64,000 nt of DNA from Aurantimonas aggregata (GCF_010500835.1 NZ_JAAAMJ010000001.1:124001-188000), one strand, 5' to 3'. Positions 54,985-64,000 are shown, numbered from the stretch's first letter. Numbers and translations: made by a program. Notes: a model not told the origin generated them from the letters alone.

Positions 54985-56517
54985 TCACGAGTCCAGCCCC
55001 GGCAGCACGTCGCCGACGCTCGCGACCAGCGCGCCCGAGCGCACCAGCTCGGCGGCCGCGTCCAGGTCGCCGGCCATGTAGCGGTCGTCCTCGAGCGTCG
55101 GCACGACGGCCCTGATCGCAGCGTGGGCCGCCAGCAGGCGGGTGCCGGTCGCCAGCGGCGCGCGCAGATCGATGCCCTGCGCCGCCGTCAGCGCCTCGAT
55201 ACCGATGATCGCCGAGAGGTTCTGCGTCATTAGCAGCAGCCGCCGCGCGCCGTGGCAGGCCATGGAGACGTGGTCTTCCTGGTTGGCCGAGGTCGGCGTC
55301 GAATCGACGCTGGCCGGGTGTGCCATCTGCTTGTTCTCGCTCATCAGCGCCGCCGAAGTGACCTCGGCGATCATCAGCCCCGAGTTCAGGCCGGGGCGCT
55401 TCGTCAGGAAGGGCGGCAGGCCGAAGGACAGTGCCGGATCGACGAGCAGCGCGATGCGGCGCTGGGCGATCGCGCCGATCTCGCAGATCGCCAGCGCGAT
55501 CTGGTCGGCGGCCAGCGCCACCGGCTCGGCGTGGAAATTGCCGCCGGAAACCACCGAACCGTCGGACAGCACCAGCGGATTGTCGGTGACGGCGTTCGCC
55601 TCGATCACCAGCGTTCCCGCTGCCTGCCGCAGCACGTCGAGACAGGCGCCGTCGACCTGCGGCTGGCAGCGGATGCAGTAGGGATCCTGTACCCGCTCGT
55701 CGCCGGTCAGATGGCTGTCGCGGATCTGCGAGCCCTCGAGCAGGGCGCGCAGGGAGGCTGCCGCCTCGATCTGCCCGCGATGGCCGCGCAGCGTGTGTAT
55801 CTCCGGATGGAACGGCGCGGAGGAGCCCATGGCCGCGTCGGTCGACAGCGCGCCGGTGACGAGCGCCGCCTGCGCGGCGCGGAAGGCGCGGAACAGCCCC
55901 GCCAGCGCGAGGGCGGTCGAGACCTGCGTGCCGTTGATCAGGGCGAGCCCTTCCTTGGCCGCGAGGGTCACCGGCGAGAGCCCCGCCGCGCGCAACGCCT
56001 CGGCGGCGGGGCGCACGGTGCCGTCGACTACCACCTCCCCCTCGCCGATCATGGCAGCCGCGACATGCGCCAGCGGCGCCAGATCGCCGGAAGCGCCGAC
56101 CGAGCCCTGCCCCGGCACGACCGGCAGGATGCCCTTGTCCAGCATCGCCTCGATCAGTTCGACGATCACCGGGCGCACGCCCGACGCGCCGCGCCCGAGC
56201 GACACGAGCTTCGTCGCCATCACCAGCCGCACGATCTCGGGAGCGAGATTGTCGCCCACCCCGCAGCAATGCGACAGGATGAGATTGCGCTGCAGCGTCT
56301 CGACGTCGCCCGGCGCGATCCGCACGCTGGCGAGCTTTCCGAAACCGGTGTTGATGCCGTAGACGGCGTCCTCGCCGGCAGCGATCTCGGCGATGCGCGC
56401 CGCACTGGCCTCGATGCCGGGCCGGCAGGCGGGATCGAGCCTCACCGGCTCGGTGCCGCGATAGATGCGCTCCAGCGTCGAAAGCGTGACGTGGCCGGGC
56501 GTGAGAACGATGGTCAT
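54985..56517 (-). CDS. hutH: Histidine ammonia-lyase
   Basis: 510 aa. It deaminates histidine to urocanate, the first step. The MIO cofactor triad Ala142-Ser143-Gly144 is in [25 protein letters not shown] and the C-terminal [19 protein letters not shown] region are typical. The ATG overlaps the hutI stop by 4 nt (ATGA), so the two are coupled. The gene is the second in the minus-strand hut unit. Confidence 0.97.
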   Translation of the reverse strand: MTIVLTPGHVTLSTLERIYRGTEPVRLDPACRPGIEASAARIAEIAAGEDAVYGINTGFGKLASVRIAPGDVETLQRNLILSHCCGVGDNLAPEIVRLVMATKLVSLGRGASGVRPVIVELIEAMLDKGILPVVPGQGSVGASGDLAPLAHVAAAMIGEGEVVVDGTVRPAAEALRAAGLSPVTLAAKEGLALINGTQVSTALALAGLFRAFRAAQAALVTGALSTDAAMGSSAPFHPEIHTLRGHRGQIEAAASLRALLEGSQIRDSHLTGDERVQDPYCIRCQPQVDGACLDVLRQAAGTLVIEANAVTDNPLVLSDGSVVSGGNFHAEPVALAADQIALAICEIGAIAQRRIALLVDPALSFGLPPFLTKRPGLNSGLMIAEVTSAALMSENKQMAHPASVDSTPTSANQEDHVSMACHGARRLLLMTQNLSAIIGIEALTAAQGIDLRAPLATGTRLLAAHAAIRAVVPTLEDDRYMAGDLDAAAELVRSGALVASVGDVLPGLDS

Positions 56518-57731
56518 GCCGCGACGTCCCGGATAACCCGGTGCAGCGGGTTGAAGCCGATCCGGTAGGCGAGTTCGGCCGGATGCTCGACGTCCCAGAC
56601 GGCGAACTCGGCGCATTTGCCGGGCGTGATCGTGCCGAGCTCATCTGCCAGACCAAGGGCGTGGGCCGCCTCGCGTGTGACGCCGGCGAGCGCTTCCTCC
56701 GGCGTCAGGCCGAACAGCGTCGAGCCCATGTTCATGGCGAGCAGCGGCGAGGCAAGCGGCGACGAGCCGGGATTGCAGTCGGTGGCAAGCGCGATCGGCA
56801 CGCCGGCTTCGCGCAGCGCCGCAACCGGCGGTGCCTGCCGCTCGCGTAGCGTATAGAACGCGCCCGGCAGCAGGACCGCCACCGTGCCGGCCTCCGCCAG
56901 CGCATCGACCCCCTCCTGCGACAGATATTCCAGGTGATCCGCCGACAGCGCGCCATACCGGGCCGCGAGCGCGGCACCGCCGAGATCGGACAATTGCTCC
57001 GCATGGAGCTTGACCGGCAGGCCGAGCGCGCTGGCGCGCTCAAAGACCATTGCCATCTCGTCGACTGAAAACGCGATGCCCTCGCAGAAGCCGTCGACCG
57101 CATCGATCAGCCCCTCTGCCGCGCCCTGCTCCATGCCGGGCAGCACCACCGCCTGGATGTAGTCGCCGGGCCGGCCTTGGTATTCGGTCGGCACGGCATG
57201 CGCGGCGAGATAGGTGGTGAGGACGCGCACGTCGCGCTCGGCACCCAGCCAGCGCGCGACGCGCAGCATCTTCAACTCGTCCGCGACGGTCAGGCCGTAG
57301 CCGGACTTGATCTCCACCGTCGTCACGCCTTCGGCGAGCAGCGCGTCGAGGCGCCGCGAGGCGCTGTCGAACAGGCTGTCTTCGCTGGCCGCCCGCGTTG
57401 CCGAGACGGTCGAGACGATGCCGCCGCCCGCCGCCGCAAGCTCCTGGTAGCTGGCACCAGCCAGGCGCAGCTCGAACTCCCGGGCCCGGCTGCCGCCATG
57501 GACGAGATGGGTGTGGCAGTCGATCAGCGCCGGGGTCACCAGCCGCTGCCCGAGACCCTCGGCCTCCTTGCCGTGCCATTCGGCCGGCAGGTCGGCGGCC
57601 GGGCCGGCGAAGACGATCTGCCCGTCGATCGTCGCCACCGCGGCATTTGTCACCAGCCCGTAGGGCGCGCCCGACCGCTCCATGGTCGCGAGCGTCAGCT
57701 CGGTGAGAAGGCGTCTGGCCATGGCGCGCAT
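56514..57731 (-). CDS. hutI: Imidazolonepropionase
   Basis: 405 aa. Amidohydrolase fold: [25 protein letters not shown] near residue 70, [43 protein letters not shown] and the metal Asp in [12 protein letters not shown]. It opens the ring of imidazolone propionate to formiminoglutamate, the third step. Start codon ATG at 57731 or 57722. It is the first gene of the minus-strand hut unit and is divergent from hutF with a HutC-like site between. Confidence 0.96.
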   Translation of the reverse strand: MRAMARRLLTELTLATMERSGAPYGLVTNAAVATIDGQIVFAGPAADLPAEWHGKEAEGLGQRLVTPALIDCHTHLVHGGSRAREFELRLAGASYQELAAAGGGIVSTVSATRAASEDSLFDSASRRLDALLAEGVTTVEIKSGYGLTVADELKMLRVARWLGAERDVRVLTTYLAAHAVPTEYQGRPGDYIQAVVLPGMEQGAAEGLIDAVDGFCEGIAFSVDEMAMVFERASALGLPVKLHAEQLSDLGGAALAARYGALSADHLEYLSQEGVDALAEAGTVAVLLPGAFYTLRERQAPPVAALREAGVPIALATDCNPGSSPLASPLLAMNMGSTLFGLTPEEALAGVTREAAHALGLADELGTITPGKCAEFAVWDVEHPAELAYRIGFNPLHRVIRDVAA

Positions 57732-57761
57732 CCGTCGGTTTCGGTTGAGCCGAAAACCTAT

Positions 57762-57775
57762 TATGTATAGACATA
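57762..57775. promoter_or_regulatory. Putative HutC operator between hutI and hutF
   Basis: A palindrome TATGTATAGACATA with core TGTATAGACA, in the 77-bp gap between the divergent hutI and hutF. It is the obvious place for GntR-type HutC control of both units. A near-identical core occurs at the importer gene 62 kb into the window. Confidence 0.72.
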
Positions 57776-57808
57776 TAGTGTCAATCGCGGCGGGGGTGAG
57801 GATAGCCG

Positions 57809-59173
57809 ATGCGGATCAGGGCTGAACAGCTGCTGCTGGAAGACGGCTGGGCGCGAAACGGCCTCGTCACGATCGGCGACGATGGTTGTATCACCGCGAT
57901 CGATGCCGCCGGCGAGAACGAGGCCGCAGACCAGGCGGTGCCTGTCCTCCTGCCGGCGCTGTCCAACCTCCACAGCCATACATTCCAGCGCGCCATGGCG
58001 GGGCTCACCGAGACCCGTGGGCCGGAGGGGCGCGACAGCTTCTGGACCTGGCGCGTCCTGATGTACCGGTTTCTCGACGTGCTGACGCCGGACGAGATCG
58101 AGACGATCGCCGCCTTTGCCTTCATGGAGATGCTGGAGGCCGGCTTCGGCGCCGTCGCCGAGTTCCACTATCTCCATCATGCCCCGAACGGCGCACCCTA
58201 TGACGACCTCGGCGAACTCTCGTCCCGCATCGCGGCTGCGGCGACGACAACTGGCATCGGCCTGACGCTGCTGCCGGTGCATTACCGCACCGGTGGTCTC
58301 GACGGACGGCCGCTGACCGGCGGCCAGCAGCGCTTCGGCAACGATCTCGGCCGGTTCCTGAAACTGGTCGAGCGGGCGAAGGAAATCCTCGCCCCGCTCC
58401 CCGCCGACACAAGCCTCGGCCTCGCGCCGCATTCGCTGCGGGCCGCCCCGGCGGACGACATAAGGATCCTCGCAGCCACCCTGCCGGACGGACCGTTCCA
58501 TATGCATGCCGCCGAGCAGGAGGCCGAGATCGAGGAGGTTCTCGCGGCGACCGGGCGCCGTTCCATCGAGTGGCTGCTCGAGAATTTCCAGGTCGACGAG
58601 CGCTGGTGCCTGATCCACGCCACCCACATGACGCAAGCCGAAACCGAGGCGCTTGCCCGTTCCGGCGCGGTGGCCGGCCTCTGCCCTGTCACCGAGGCCA
58701 ATCTCGGCGACGGCATCTTCGAGGGCGTCGCCTTCCTGGAAGCTGGCGGCAGCTTCGGCATCGGCTCGGATTCCAACATCCGCATCAGCGCCGCCGAGGA
58801 GCTGCGCCAGCTGGAATATTCGCAGCGGCTGAAGCACAAGGGCCGCGCCGTGCTCGCCGAGCCGGGCGGCTCCGTCGGCCGCCGCCTCTACGACGGGGCA
58901 CTCAAGGGCGGCGCCCGTGCCCTCGGCCGCGAGGCGGGCGCGATCCGGGTCGGCGCCTTTGCCGATCTCGCGGCGCTCGACCCGGCCCGCTTCGCCGGCT
59001 CCGGCAAAGGCGACGGCATCCTCGATGGCTGGATCTTCACCGGCGGTCGCGAGGCCGTGACCGACGTCTGGTCGGCCGGGCGCCACATCGTGCGGGAGGG
59101 TCGGCATATCGACGCCGACGCGCTGACCCGGCGCTATCGCGCGGTGCTGGCCAATGTCATGGGGCGCCTGTGA
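57809..59173 (+). CDS. hutF: Formimidoylglutamate deiminase
   Basis: 454 aa. Amidohydrolase of the HutF type: [24 protein letters not shown] (metal His), [33 protein letters not shown] and [23 protein letters not shown]. It releases ammonia from N-formimino-L-glutamate to give N-formyl-glutamate, the fourth step. It begins the plus-strand unit and overlaps hutC by 4 nt (GTGA). It defines this as the five-step route used by Pseudomonas and Rhizobiales. Confidence 0.95.
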   Translation: MRIRAEQLLLEDGWARNGLVTIGDDGCITAIDAAGENEAADQAVPVLLPALSNLHSHTFQRAMAGLTETRGPEGRDSFWTWRVLMYRFLDVLTPDEIETIAAFAFMEMLEAGFGAVAEFHYLHHAPNGAPYDDLGELSSRIAAAATTTGIGLTLLPVHYRTGGLDGRPLTGGQQRFGNDLGRFLKLVERAKEILAPLPADTSLGLAPHSLRAAPADDIRILAATLPDGPFHMHAAEQEAEIEEVLAATGRRSIEWLLENFQVDERWCLIHATHMTQAETEALARSGAVAGLCPVTEANLGDGIFEGVAFLEAGGSFGIGSDSNIRISAAEELRQLEYSQRLKHKGRAVLAEPGGSVGRRLYDGALKGGARALGREAGAIRVGAFADLAALDPARFAGSGKGDGILDGWIFTGGREAVTDVWSAGRHIVREGRHIDADALTRRYRAVLANVMGRL

Positions 59174-59871
59174 AGCCCGGCCCCCGCTCCTCGTTCCGCG
59201 TCATCAAGGACGAGATAGCCCGACGCATCGGCGAGCAGACGTGGAAGGCCGGCGCCCTGATCCCCGGCGAGGAGGCCCTGGCCGCCGAGTTCGGCGCAGC
59301 CAGGGCCACCGTCAACCGGGCGCTGCAGGAATTGGCGCGCGCCGGGCTGATCGAGCGCAAGCGCAAGGTGGGGACGCGCGTCGCGCTGCATCCCGTCCGC
59401 CAAGCCCGTTTCGCCATTCCGCTGGTCTCCCAGGAGGTCGCCGCTGCCGGCGCCGCCTATCGCTACGCCCTGCTGGCGCGGGAGGCCCGGGCGGCGGATG
59501 CACGGGACGCCGAACGTCTGGGCGTTGCACTCGGCGACATGGTCCTGCACCTGGAATGCCTGCATCTGGCCGACGAGCGCCCGTATCAGTTCGAGGATCG
59601 GCTGATCAATCCGTCGGCCGCGCCGAAGGCGATGGAAGAGAGCTTCGAGACCCTGGGGCCGAACGAATGGCTGGTCGGCGCCGCGCCGTTCTCGCGCGCC
59701 GAGTTCACCTTCCTCGCCGCCCTGCCGAGTGCGCGCGAGGCGAAAATCCTCGATGTCGCAGAGAGCGAACCGGTGTTCGTCGGCGAGCGGCGCACCTGGC
59801 TGCTCGCGCGGCCGATCACCGCCGTGCGCATGGTGCACCCGCAGAGCCACCGGCTGACGTCCCGCCTATGA
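59170..59871 (+). CDS. hutC: HutC histidine-utilisation repressor (GntR family, GTG start)
   Basis: 233 aa. A GntR-type winged helix-turn-helix (about 8-70: IKDEIARRIGEQTWKAGALIPGEEALAAEFGAARATVNRALQELARAGLIERKRKVGTRV, split here only for reading) is followed by a UTRA ligand-binding domain (about 95-230: YQFEDRLINPSA, PSAREAKILDVAESEPVFVGERRTWL, VRMVHPQSHRL). HutC binds urocanate and releases hut operators. The start is GTG, overlapping the hutF stop. Its 3' end overlaps the convergent ABC ATPase gene by 6 nt. It is the probable regulator of both hut units and of the importer. Confidence 0.93.
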   Translation: MKPGPRSSFRVIKDEIARRIGEQTWKAGALIPGEEALAAEFGAARATVNRALQELARAGLIERKRKVGTRVALHPVRQARFAIPLVSQEVAAAGAAYRYALLAREARAADARDAERLGVALGDMVLHLECLHLADERPYQFEDRLINPSAAPKAMEESFETLGPNEWLVGAAPFSRAEFTFLAALPSAREAKILDVAESEPVFVGERRTWLLARPITAVRMVHPQSHRLTSRL

Positions 59872-60663
59872 GCGGGCCAGTTCGCCGCGGTCGGCCTGGA
59901 TCGCCTCCGCACGGATTTCCTCGGTCAGCCGGGCGCGCATCTCGCTGAATTCCGGGCTCGACTTCATCTTGTAGTGGCGCGGATGCGGCAGGTCGACGGG
60001 CAGGATCGACTTGATCCGGCCGGGTCGCGCCGACATCGTCACGACCCGCGAGCCGACGAAGATCGCCTCCTCGATGTCGTGGGTGACGAACAGCACCATC
60101 TTGTGCTCGCGCTCCCAGATGCCGAGCAGGAGTTCCTGCATCAGCCCGCGCGTCTGGTTGTCGAGCGCGCCGAAGGGCTCGTCGAGGAGCAGGATCTTCG
60201 GGTCGTTGGCGAGCGCGCGGGCAATCGCGGTACGCTGCTGCATGCCGCCCGAAAGCTGCTTCGGCCAGTGCTTCTCGAAGCCCTTGAGCCCGACCTGATC
60301 GACGTAGAAGCCGACGATCTCGCGTTTCTCGGCCTCGCCCATGCGCTTCTCGCGCAGGCCGAAGGCGATGTTGTCCTCGACGCTCAGCCAGGGAAACAGC
60401 GTGTAGGACTGAAACACCATGCCGCGGTCCGGTCCGGGGCCGGTAATCGCCTCCCCGTCGAGCGTCACGGTGCCGGTGGTCGGCCGGTCGAGGCCGGCGA
60501 TGATGCGCAGCAGCGTGGACTTGCCGCAGCCGGACGGCCCGAGAATGGTGACGAAATCGTCCGACGGCACGGTGAGGTCGGTCGGCTGCAGCGCGACGAC
60601 CGGGGCGCCGCCCTTCACGCCGGGAAACACCCGGCCGAGGCCGGAAATGACGAGCTCGCTCAT
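59866..60663 (-). CDS. ABC transporter ATP-binding protein (nitrate/taurine type)
   Basis: 265 aa. Walker A GPSGCGKST, Q-loop FQSYTLFPWLSV, signature LSGGMQQRTAIARAL, Walker B ILLLDEPFGALD and switch FVTHDIEEAIFVGSRVV. It belongs to the SsuB/TauB/NrtD type of importer ATPases. Its ATG overlaps the permease stop by 4 nt, so the two are coupled. It energises the importer whose binding protein lies upstream. The substrate is unknown, but its setting suggests histidine, urocanate or a related imidazole. Confidence 0.93.
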   Translation of the reverse strand: MSELVISGLGRVFPGVKGGAPVVALQPTDLTVPSDDFVTILGPSGCGKSTLLRIIAGLDRPTTGTVTLDGEAITGPGPDRGMVFQSYTLFPWLSVEDNIAFGLREKRMGEAEKREIVGFYVDQVGLKGFEKHWPKQLSGGMQQRTAIARALANDPKILLLDEPFGALDNQTRGLMQELLLGIWEREHKMVLFVTHDIEEAIFVGSRVVTMSARPGRIKSILPVDLPHPRHYKMKSSPEFSEMRARLTEEIRAEAIQADRGELARS

Positions 60664-61436
60664 GCCAGCCTCCAGGCGAAGAGCCAGCGATTGATCGACT
60701 TGAACAGGAAGTCCGAGATCAGGCCGATCAGCCCGATGACAATGATGCCGAAGATGATCTGGCCGGTTGCCATCAGCGCCTGCGAATTGATGATCATGTA
60801 GCCGATGCCCGACGAGGCGCCGATCAGCTCGGCGACGATGACGTAGGTCCAGGCCCAGCCGAGCACGAGGCGGAGGATCTCCGCGATGTCCGGCGCATTC
60901 GCCGGCACGAGGACGCGGCGCACGATGCCACGGTCGTTCGCCCCCAGCGTGTAGGCCGCCTCCACCAGGTCTTGGCGGGTCGAGCCGACGGCGCCCGCCA
61001 CCATCAGCGTGATCTGGAAGAACGAGCCGATGAAGATGACCAGCAGCTTCTGCGTCTCGCCGATGCCGGCCCACAGGATCAGCAGCGGCACGAACGCGGA
61101 GGCCGGCAGGTAGCGGGCGAAGGAGACGAAGGGCTCGAGCAGCGCTTCCACCGGCTTGTAGGTGCCCATGGCGATGCCGATCGGCACGGCGAGAGCCGCC
61201 GCGATGGTGAAACCGCCGACGACGCGCCAGATGGTGATCCCGATGTCGCCGAGGAAACCGCGCTGCGACAGCAGGTACCAGCCGTCGCCCAGCATGGTCA
61301 GCGGGTCGGCGAGGAAGGTGCGCGACACGAAGCCGCCGTAGGTCGCGAGCGACCAGAGGGCGACGAACAGCACGAAGAACGAAAAGCCGAGGACGACGCG
61401 GGTGCGCGTGTCCACCGGCTGGAAGGGTCGGATCAT
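60660..61436 (-). CDS. ABC transporter permease (nitrate/taurine type)
   Basis: 258 aa. Six membrane helices, beginning VVLGFSFFVLFVALWSLATYGG, with the EAA-type loop LVEAAYTLGANDRGIVRRVLVPANAP that contacts the ATPase. It is the SsuC/TauC/NrtB fold. It is the second gene of a three-gene importer (binding protein, permease, ATPase), 80 bp after the binding-protein gene. Substrate as discussed for the binding protein. Confidence 0.93.
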   Translation of the reverse strand: MIRPFQPVDTRTRVVLGFSFFVLFVALWSLATYGGFVSRTFLADPLTMLGDGWYLLSQRGFLGDIGITIWRVVGGFTIAAALAVPIGIAMGTYKPVEALLEPFVSFARYLPASAFVPLLILWAGIGETQKLLVIFIGSFFQITLMVAGAVGSTRQDLVEAAYTLGANDRGIVRRVLVPANAPDIAEILRLVLGWAWTYVIVAELIGASSGIGYMIINSQALMATGQIIFGIIVIGLIGLISDFLFKSINRWLFAWRLA

Positions 61437-61516
61437 CGTGCGGGGTCCGGCGCTTGGTGGGTCAAAAGCCGCGGCAGCCGGTCAAAACCGGTCGCCGCGG
61501 AACACAGGCGGATGCC

Positions 61517-62467
61517 TTACTGTATGAAGCTCGGGTCGGCCAGACCGTCGATTTCCGGCTTCTCGCGGATCACGCCGATGTCGAGCAGGAGGTCGGCGGC
61601 AGCATCCGAGAACTCGCGCCATTCGCCGGCGAAGAACGTCTTGTTGGCCTCGCGGTCCTGCCAGCGCAGATGCGAGGCGGAGGCGGCGAACTGCTCGCCT
61701 GTCTGGTTCACGTCGGCGCCCATGATCTCGTAGGCCCGGGCCTGATCGCTTTCGATCATCTCCAGCGCCTCGAAATAGCTCTCCGCGAGCGCCTTGGCGG
61801 CCTCGGGGTTTTCCTCCAGGAAGGCCGGCGTGCAGCCGACCGTGTCCATCACCGCCGGGTAGTCCAGCGTGGTGGCGAGGATCTTGCCGGAATCGGGCGC
61901 GTCGCGCACCGTCGACAGATACGGCTCGTAGCTCATCGCCGCATCGTTCTGCCCGGCGACGAAAGCCTGCGCCGCCGGTCCGGGCTCCATGTTGACCACC
62001 GAGACGTCGTCGAGCGACATGCCGTTCTCGTTGAGCATCCAGGCCAGCAAGAAATACGGCGAGGTGCCGGGCGTCGAGGCCGCGATCGTCTTGCCCTTGA
62101 GATCCGCGAAGGTCTCGACATCGCCGCGCACCGCGATGCCGTCGGCGCCGTAGCTCTTGTCCATCTGGAAGATCTGCGTTGCCGCGACGCCGTTGGCGTT
62201 CCAGGCGACCCAGGTCTCGACCGTCGTCGCCGCGCACTGGATGTCGCCCGAGGCGATGGCGAGGTGGCGGCTCGCCTGCGGGATCTTGGAGAGCGTGACG
62301 TCGAGACCGTTCTTCTCGAAGATCCCGGCCTCCTTGGCGAGGGTCAGCGGCGCGAAGCCGGTCCAGCCGGAGAGGCCGAGATTGATGCTCGTCGTCTGCG
62401 CCTGGGCGCCGGAAAGCCCGGCAAGCACCAAACCGACCGCGCAGCCTGTCTTAGAAAGCAAATCCAT
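61517..62467 (-). CDS. ABC transporter substrate-binding protein, HutC-linked
   Basis: 316 aa. A signal peptide (CAVGLVLAGLSGAQAQ) is followed by a NitT/TauT-type periplasmic binding fold: GLSGWTGFAPLTLAKEAGIFEKNGLDVTL, DLKGKTIAASTPGTSPYFLLAWML, SYEPYLSTVRD. Family members bind taurine, alkanesulfonates, nitrate or pyrimidine precursors. Here the gene starts 18 bp after a palindrome that matches the hut operator, and the importer abuts hutC, so I infer an imidazole-type substrate such as histidine or urocanate. Binding specificity cannot be read from sequence. Confidence 0.88.
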   Translation of the reverse strand: MDLLSKTGCAVGLVLAGLSGAQAQTTSINLGLSGWTGFAPLTLAKEAGIFEKNGLDVTLSKIPQASRHLAIASGDIQCAATTVETWVAWNANGVAATQIFQMDKSYGADGIAVRGDVETFADLKGKTIAASTPGTSPYFLLAWMLNENGMSLDDVSVVNMEPGPAAQAFVAGQNDAAMSYEPYLSTVRDAPDSGKILATTLDYPAVMDTVGCTPAFLEENPEAAKALAESYFEALEMIESDQARAYEIMGADVNQTGEQFAASASHLRWQDREANKTFFAGEWREFSDAAADLLLDIGVIREKPEIDGLADPSFIQ

Positions 62468-62484
62468 TTTCGTCGCCCCTCCAT

Positions 62485-62498
62485 TTGTCTACACAAAT
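62485..62498. promoter_or_regulatory. Second HutC-like operator, upstream of the importer
   Basis: TTTGTCTACACAAA, whose reverse complement contains TGTGTAGACA, differing by one base from the TGTATAGACA core between hutI and hutF. It lies 18 bp upstream of the binding-protein ATG, where it would overlap the ribosome site or promoter and block expression. Confidence 0.65.
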
Positions 62499-62656
62499 AC
62501 AGACTGACGGAAGGCCATGAGGCGGTCAAGCGGGGTGGCGGCGCCGGCCTGCGGATTGAATCGGCAGGCGCGGAGCGAATGCTGTGCAATGTGCCCACCG
62601 ACGCGGCAAAGGCGCGATCACGGGTAAACGACACCGGCTCGGTGGAGATCGTCAGC

Positions 62657-62690
62657 GCCCGGCGTGAGCTCTTTCGAGCCCGCGCCGGGC
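62657..62690 (-). terminator. Hairpin after the host-attachment-family gene
   Basis: A 15-bp imperfect stem (GCCCGGCGTGAGCTC with GAGCCCGCGCCGGGC, two G-T pairs) and a 4-nt loop, 22 bp past the stop of the gene to its right. There is no T-tract, so the terminator role is tentative. Confidence 0.45.
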
Positions 62691-62711
62691 GGATCGTCGC
62701 TGACGCCCTGA

Positions 62712-63116
62712 TCAGGCCTTCTGGACCGCCGCGGCAATGTCGTCGACCGAATGGCCGGTCAGGTCCTTGGCGAGATCGCCGACGATCTTGCCCTTGAGGT
62801 TCGCGTGATAATGCTTGCGCATCTCGCCGAGCGTGCGCGGATCGGCGATGATGAAGACATGCTCGAGCTTGTTCTTGAGCGCCATCTGGTTGAGATGCTC
62901 GGCACTTGCCGCGGCGAAGGCGTCTTCGTCGCCGCGATGCGAATCCGGATTGGCCGACGAGCTCTGGTGCCGCCCGCCCGACCCGGCGTTGCTGGCGTCG
63001 ATCGTCGGGTCTGCCATCGGCGCGAGGTCGAGCTGGGTCTCGGTCCCCTTGTTGTGGAAGAGCTTGAGGTTCTTTCCGTCCACGACGGCCACGATCGTTC
63101 CGTTGGCAAGGATCAT
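62712..63116 (-). CDS. Host-attachment-family (BaeRF-like) protein
   Basis: 134 aa. It matches the PF10116-type family once named host attachment protein after an Agrobacterium gene: TIVAVVDGKNLKLFHNKG, then FAAASAEHLNQMALKNKLEHVFIIADPRTLGEMRKHYH, KIVGDLAKDLTGHSVDDIAAAV. The fold is related to archaeal eRF1/pelota domains, and a role in translation or stress is suspected. GGAAC-N16-CGTC sits 70 bp upstream, one mismatch from an EcfG promoter. It is monocistronic. Confidence 0.85.
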   Translation of the reverse strand: MILANGTIVAVVDGKNLKLFHNKGTETQLDLAPMADPTIDASNAGSGGRHQSSSANPDSHRGDEDAFAAASAEHLNQMALKNKLEHVFIIADPRTLGEMRKHYHANLKGKIVGDLAKDLTGHSVDDIAAAVQKA

Positions 63117-63185
63117 CGGTAAACTCCTGATTGTCCGGTCGGCACGATGTGGCCGATCGGGTTTCGACGAATGTCGTCACTGCGA

Positions 63186-63210
63186 GACGTTTCGCGGCGG
63201 GGTGCGTTCC
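63186..63210 (-). promoter_or_regulatory. Probable EcfG-type promoter for the host-attachment-family gene
   Basis: On the minus strand GGAAC, 16 nt, CGTC: the -35 is exact and the -10 differs in its last base from CGTT. It is placed 70 bp before the ATG. Confidence 0.5.
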
Positions 63211-63276
63211 CTCCGCTGTTGGTGGCAAGGTGCTGCTCGGAGCTCTCGGAAAGCCGGAGCCCGGCAAGCGAGGGCC

Positions 63277-63426
63277 TCAGGGCAGCGGCCGGTCGTCCTC
63301 CAGCATCCGCTCCGCCGAACCGTCGAGATCGTCGAACTGGCCGCTGTTGAGGCTCCAGAGGAACGCCGCGAGGCCGAGGGCCCCGAGCCCCAGCGCCACC
63401 GGAATGAGCACGATCAGGAGGTTCAT
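63277..63426 (-). CDS. ccoS: Cbb3-type cytochrome oxidase assembly protein CcoS
   Basis: 49 aa. One membrane helix (LLIVLIPVALGLGALGLAAFLW) is followed by the CcoS/FixS signature NSGQFDDLDGSAERMLEDD. It is needed to load cofactors into the cbb3 oxidase made under low oxygen. Its ATG overlaps the ccoI stop by 4 nt, the normal ccoGHIS order. It is too short for many gene finders but is clearly real. Confidence 0.93.
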   Translation of the reverse strand: MNLLIVLIPVALGLGALGLAAFLWSLNSGQFDDLDGSAERMLEDDRPLP

Positions 63427-64000
63427 GCGGCCTGCTCCTGCAAGGCGGTTGCCGCCACCGGCACGGGTTCGCCGCTGGCAGACGGCGCAGGCACCTGCGC
63501 AACCGGCCGACGTGCCAGTCGCCGCTCGCTGCCGCCCCGCGTGAGCCGGAGACTGTTGCCGATGACGATGATCGAGGAGGAAGACATGGAGATTGCCGCC
63601 ACCAGCGGCGTGACATAGCCCGCCACCGCCAGCGGCACGGCGAAGCAGTTGTAGAGGATCGCCAGCCCGAAATTCTGCCGGACCAGAGCCTTTGCACGCT
63701 GGGCGATGCGATGCGCGTAGGGCACCGCCAGCAGGCTGTCGCGGGTGAACACGAAATCCGCAGCCTGCCGGCCGGCATCGCAGGCCGAGGCCGGCGCCAT
63801 CGAGACGTCCCCGGCGGCAAGACTCGGCGCGTCGTTGAGCCCATCGCCCACCATCAGCACGCGATGGCCCTCGGCCTGCAGCGCGCGGATCCGGTCGATC
63901 TTCATCGCCGGGGTCTGCGCGGAAGCAAACCGTTCGATCCTGAGCCCCTGCGCCAGCCGTTCGACCGGCCCGGCGGCGTCGCCGGAAAGGAGTTCGACGT
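63423..64000 (-). CDS. ccoI: Copper-transporting P-type ATPase CcoI/FixI, 3' part (runs off window)
   Basis: The last 192 codons. The nucleotide-binding domain end has VELLSGDAAGPVERL and the hinge motif VLMVGDGLNDAPSLAAGDVSMAP, followed by two or three final membrane helices (NFGLAILYNCFAVPLAVAGY, PLVAAISMSSSSIIVIGNSLRL). The MSSSS and NSLRL pattern is typical of the copper P1B-ATPases that supply CuB to cbb3 oxidase. The N-terminal metal-binding part, the phosphorylation Asp and the CPC motif are outside the window. It is translationally coupled to ccoS. Confidence 0.92.
   Translation of the reverse strand, partial: VELLSGDAAGPVERLAQGLRIERFASAQTPAMKIDRIRALQAEGHRVLMVGDGLNDAPSLAAGDVSMAPASACDAGRQAADFVFTRDSLLAVPYAHRIAQRAKALVRQNFGLAILYNCFAVPLAVAGYVTPLVAAISMSSSSIIVIGNSLRLTRGGSERRLARRPVAQVPAPSASGEPVPVAATALQEQAA

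Overview
This is GC-rich, gene-dense bacterial chromosome, almost certainly from an alphaproteobacterium of the order Hyphomicrobiales (Rhizobiales). The marker genes are cckA, a rhizobial-type DksA with a degenerate zinc finger, a giant GPR/RgsE-like growth-pole coiled-coil protein, a second-type gltX, an Mla (MCE) operon with a STAS-MlaE fusion, ccoIS/fixIS, and EcfG-type general stress promoters. The mix and the free-living metabolism fit an Aurantimonadaceae/Rhizobiaceae-like organism, but the sequence alone does not fix a genus.

Region by region. 1-19 kb is core cell biology: the 5' part of cckA, a FliO-like protein, dksA, a SixA-type phosphatase, a ycjX/ycjF pair, folP-folK, a ferredoxin, a small Hpt protein and the 7-kb growth-pole gene. 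19-24 kb is a phospholipid-transport operon (mlaE-mlaF-mlaD-lipoprotein, minus strand) that ends in strong hairpins. 24-43 kb is housekeeping metabolism: dipeptide epimerase, a glycosyltransferase/phosphoesterase pair, maeB, gltX, nadE, DAHP synthase, glutathione reductase, rpiA and gph. 43.1 kb holds tRNA-Val(CAC).

43.2-52.2 kb is a looser accessory stretch of small stress-type genes: DUF4142 with an exact EcfG promoter, DUF2243, an SDR, DUF427, an MBL-fold hydrolase, a Crp/Fnr regulator and an HNH protein. It also contains a decayed IS3-family transposase and a broken Crp/Fnr-like gene, which suggests turnover beside the tRNA.

52.2-62.5 kb is a complete five-enzyme histidine utilisation locus. 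hutI-hutH-hutG-hutU lie on the minus strand and hutF-hutC on the plus strand, with a HutC-like palindrome between the divergent units. Next to them is an ABC importer of the nitrate/taurine type whose upstream region carries a near-identical palindrome, so it is probably part of the same regulon. The window ends with a host-attachment-family protein, ccoS and the 3' part of ccoI.

The most notable points are the twin HutC-type operators linking an uncharacterised importer to histidine catabolism, the 11-residue periodicity of the giant pole protein, and the EcfG-type promoters around the accessory genes. I did not see a wholly new system (no CRISPR array, prophage, secretion cluster or toxin-antitoxin pair).
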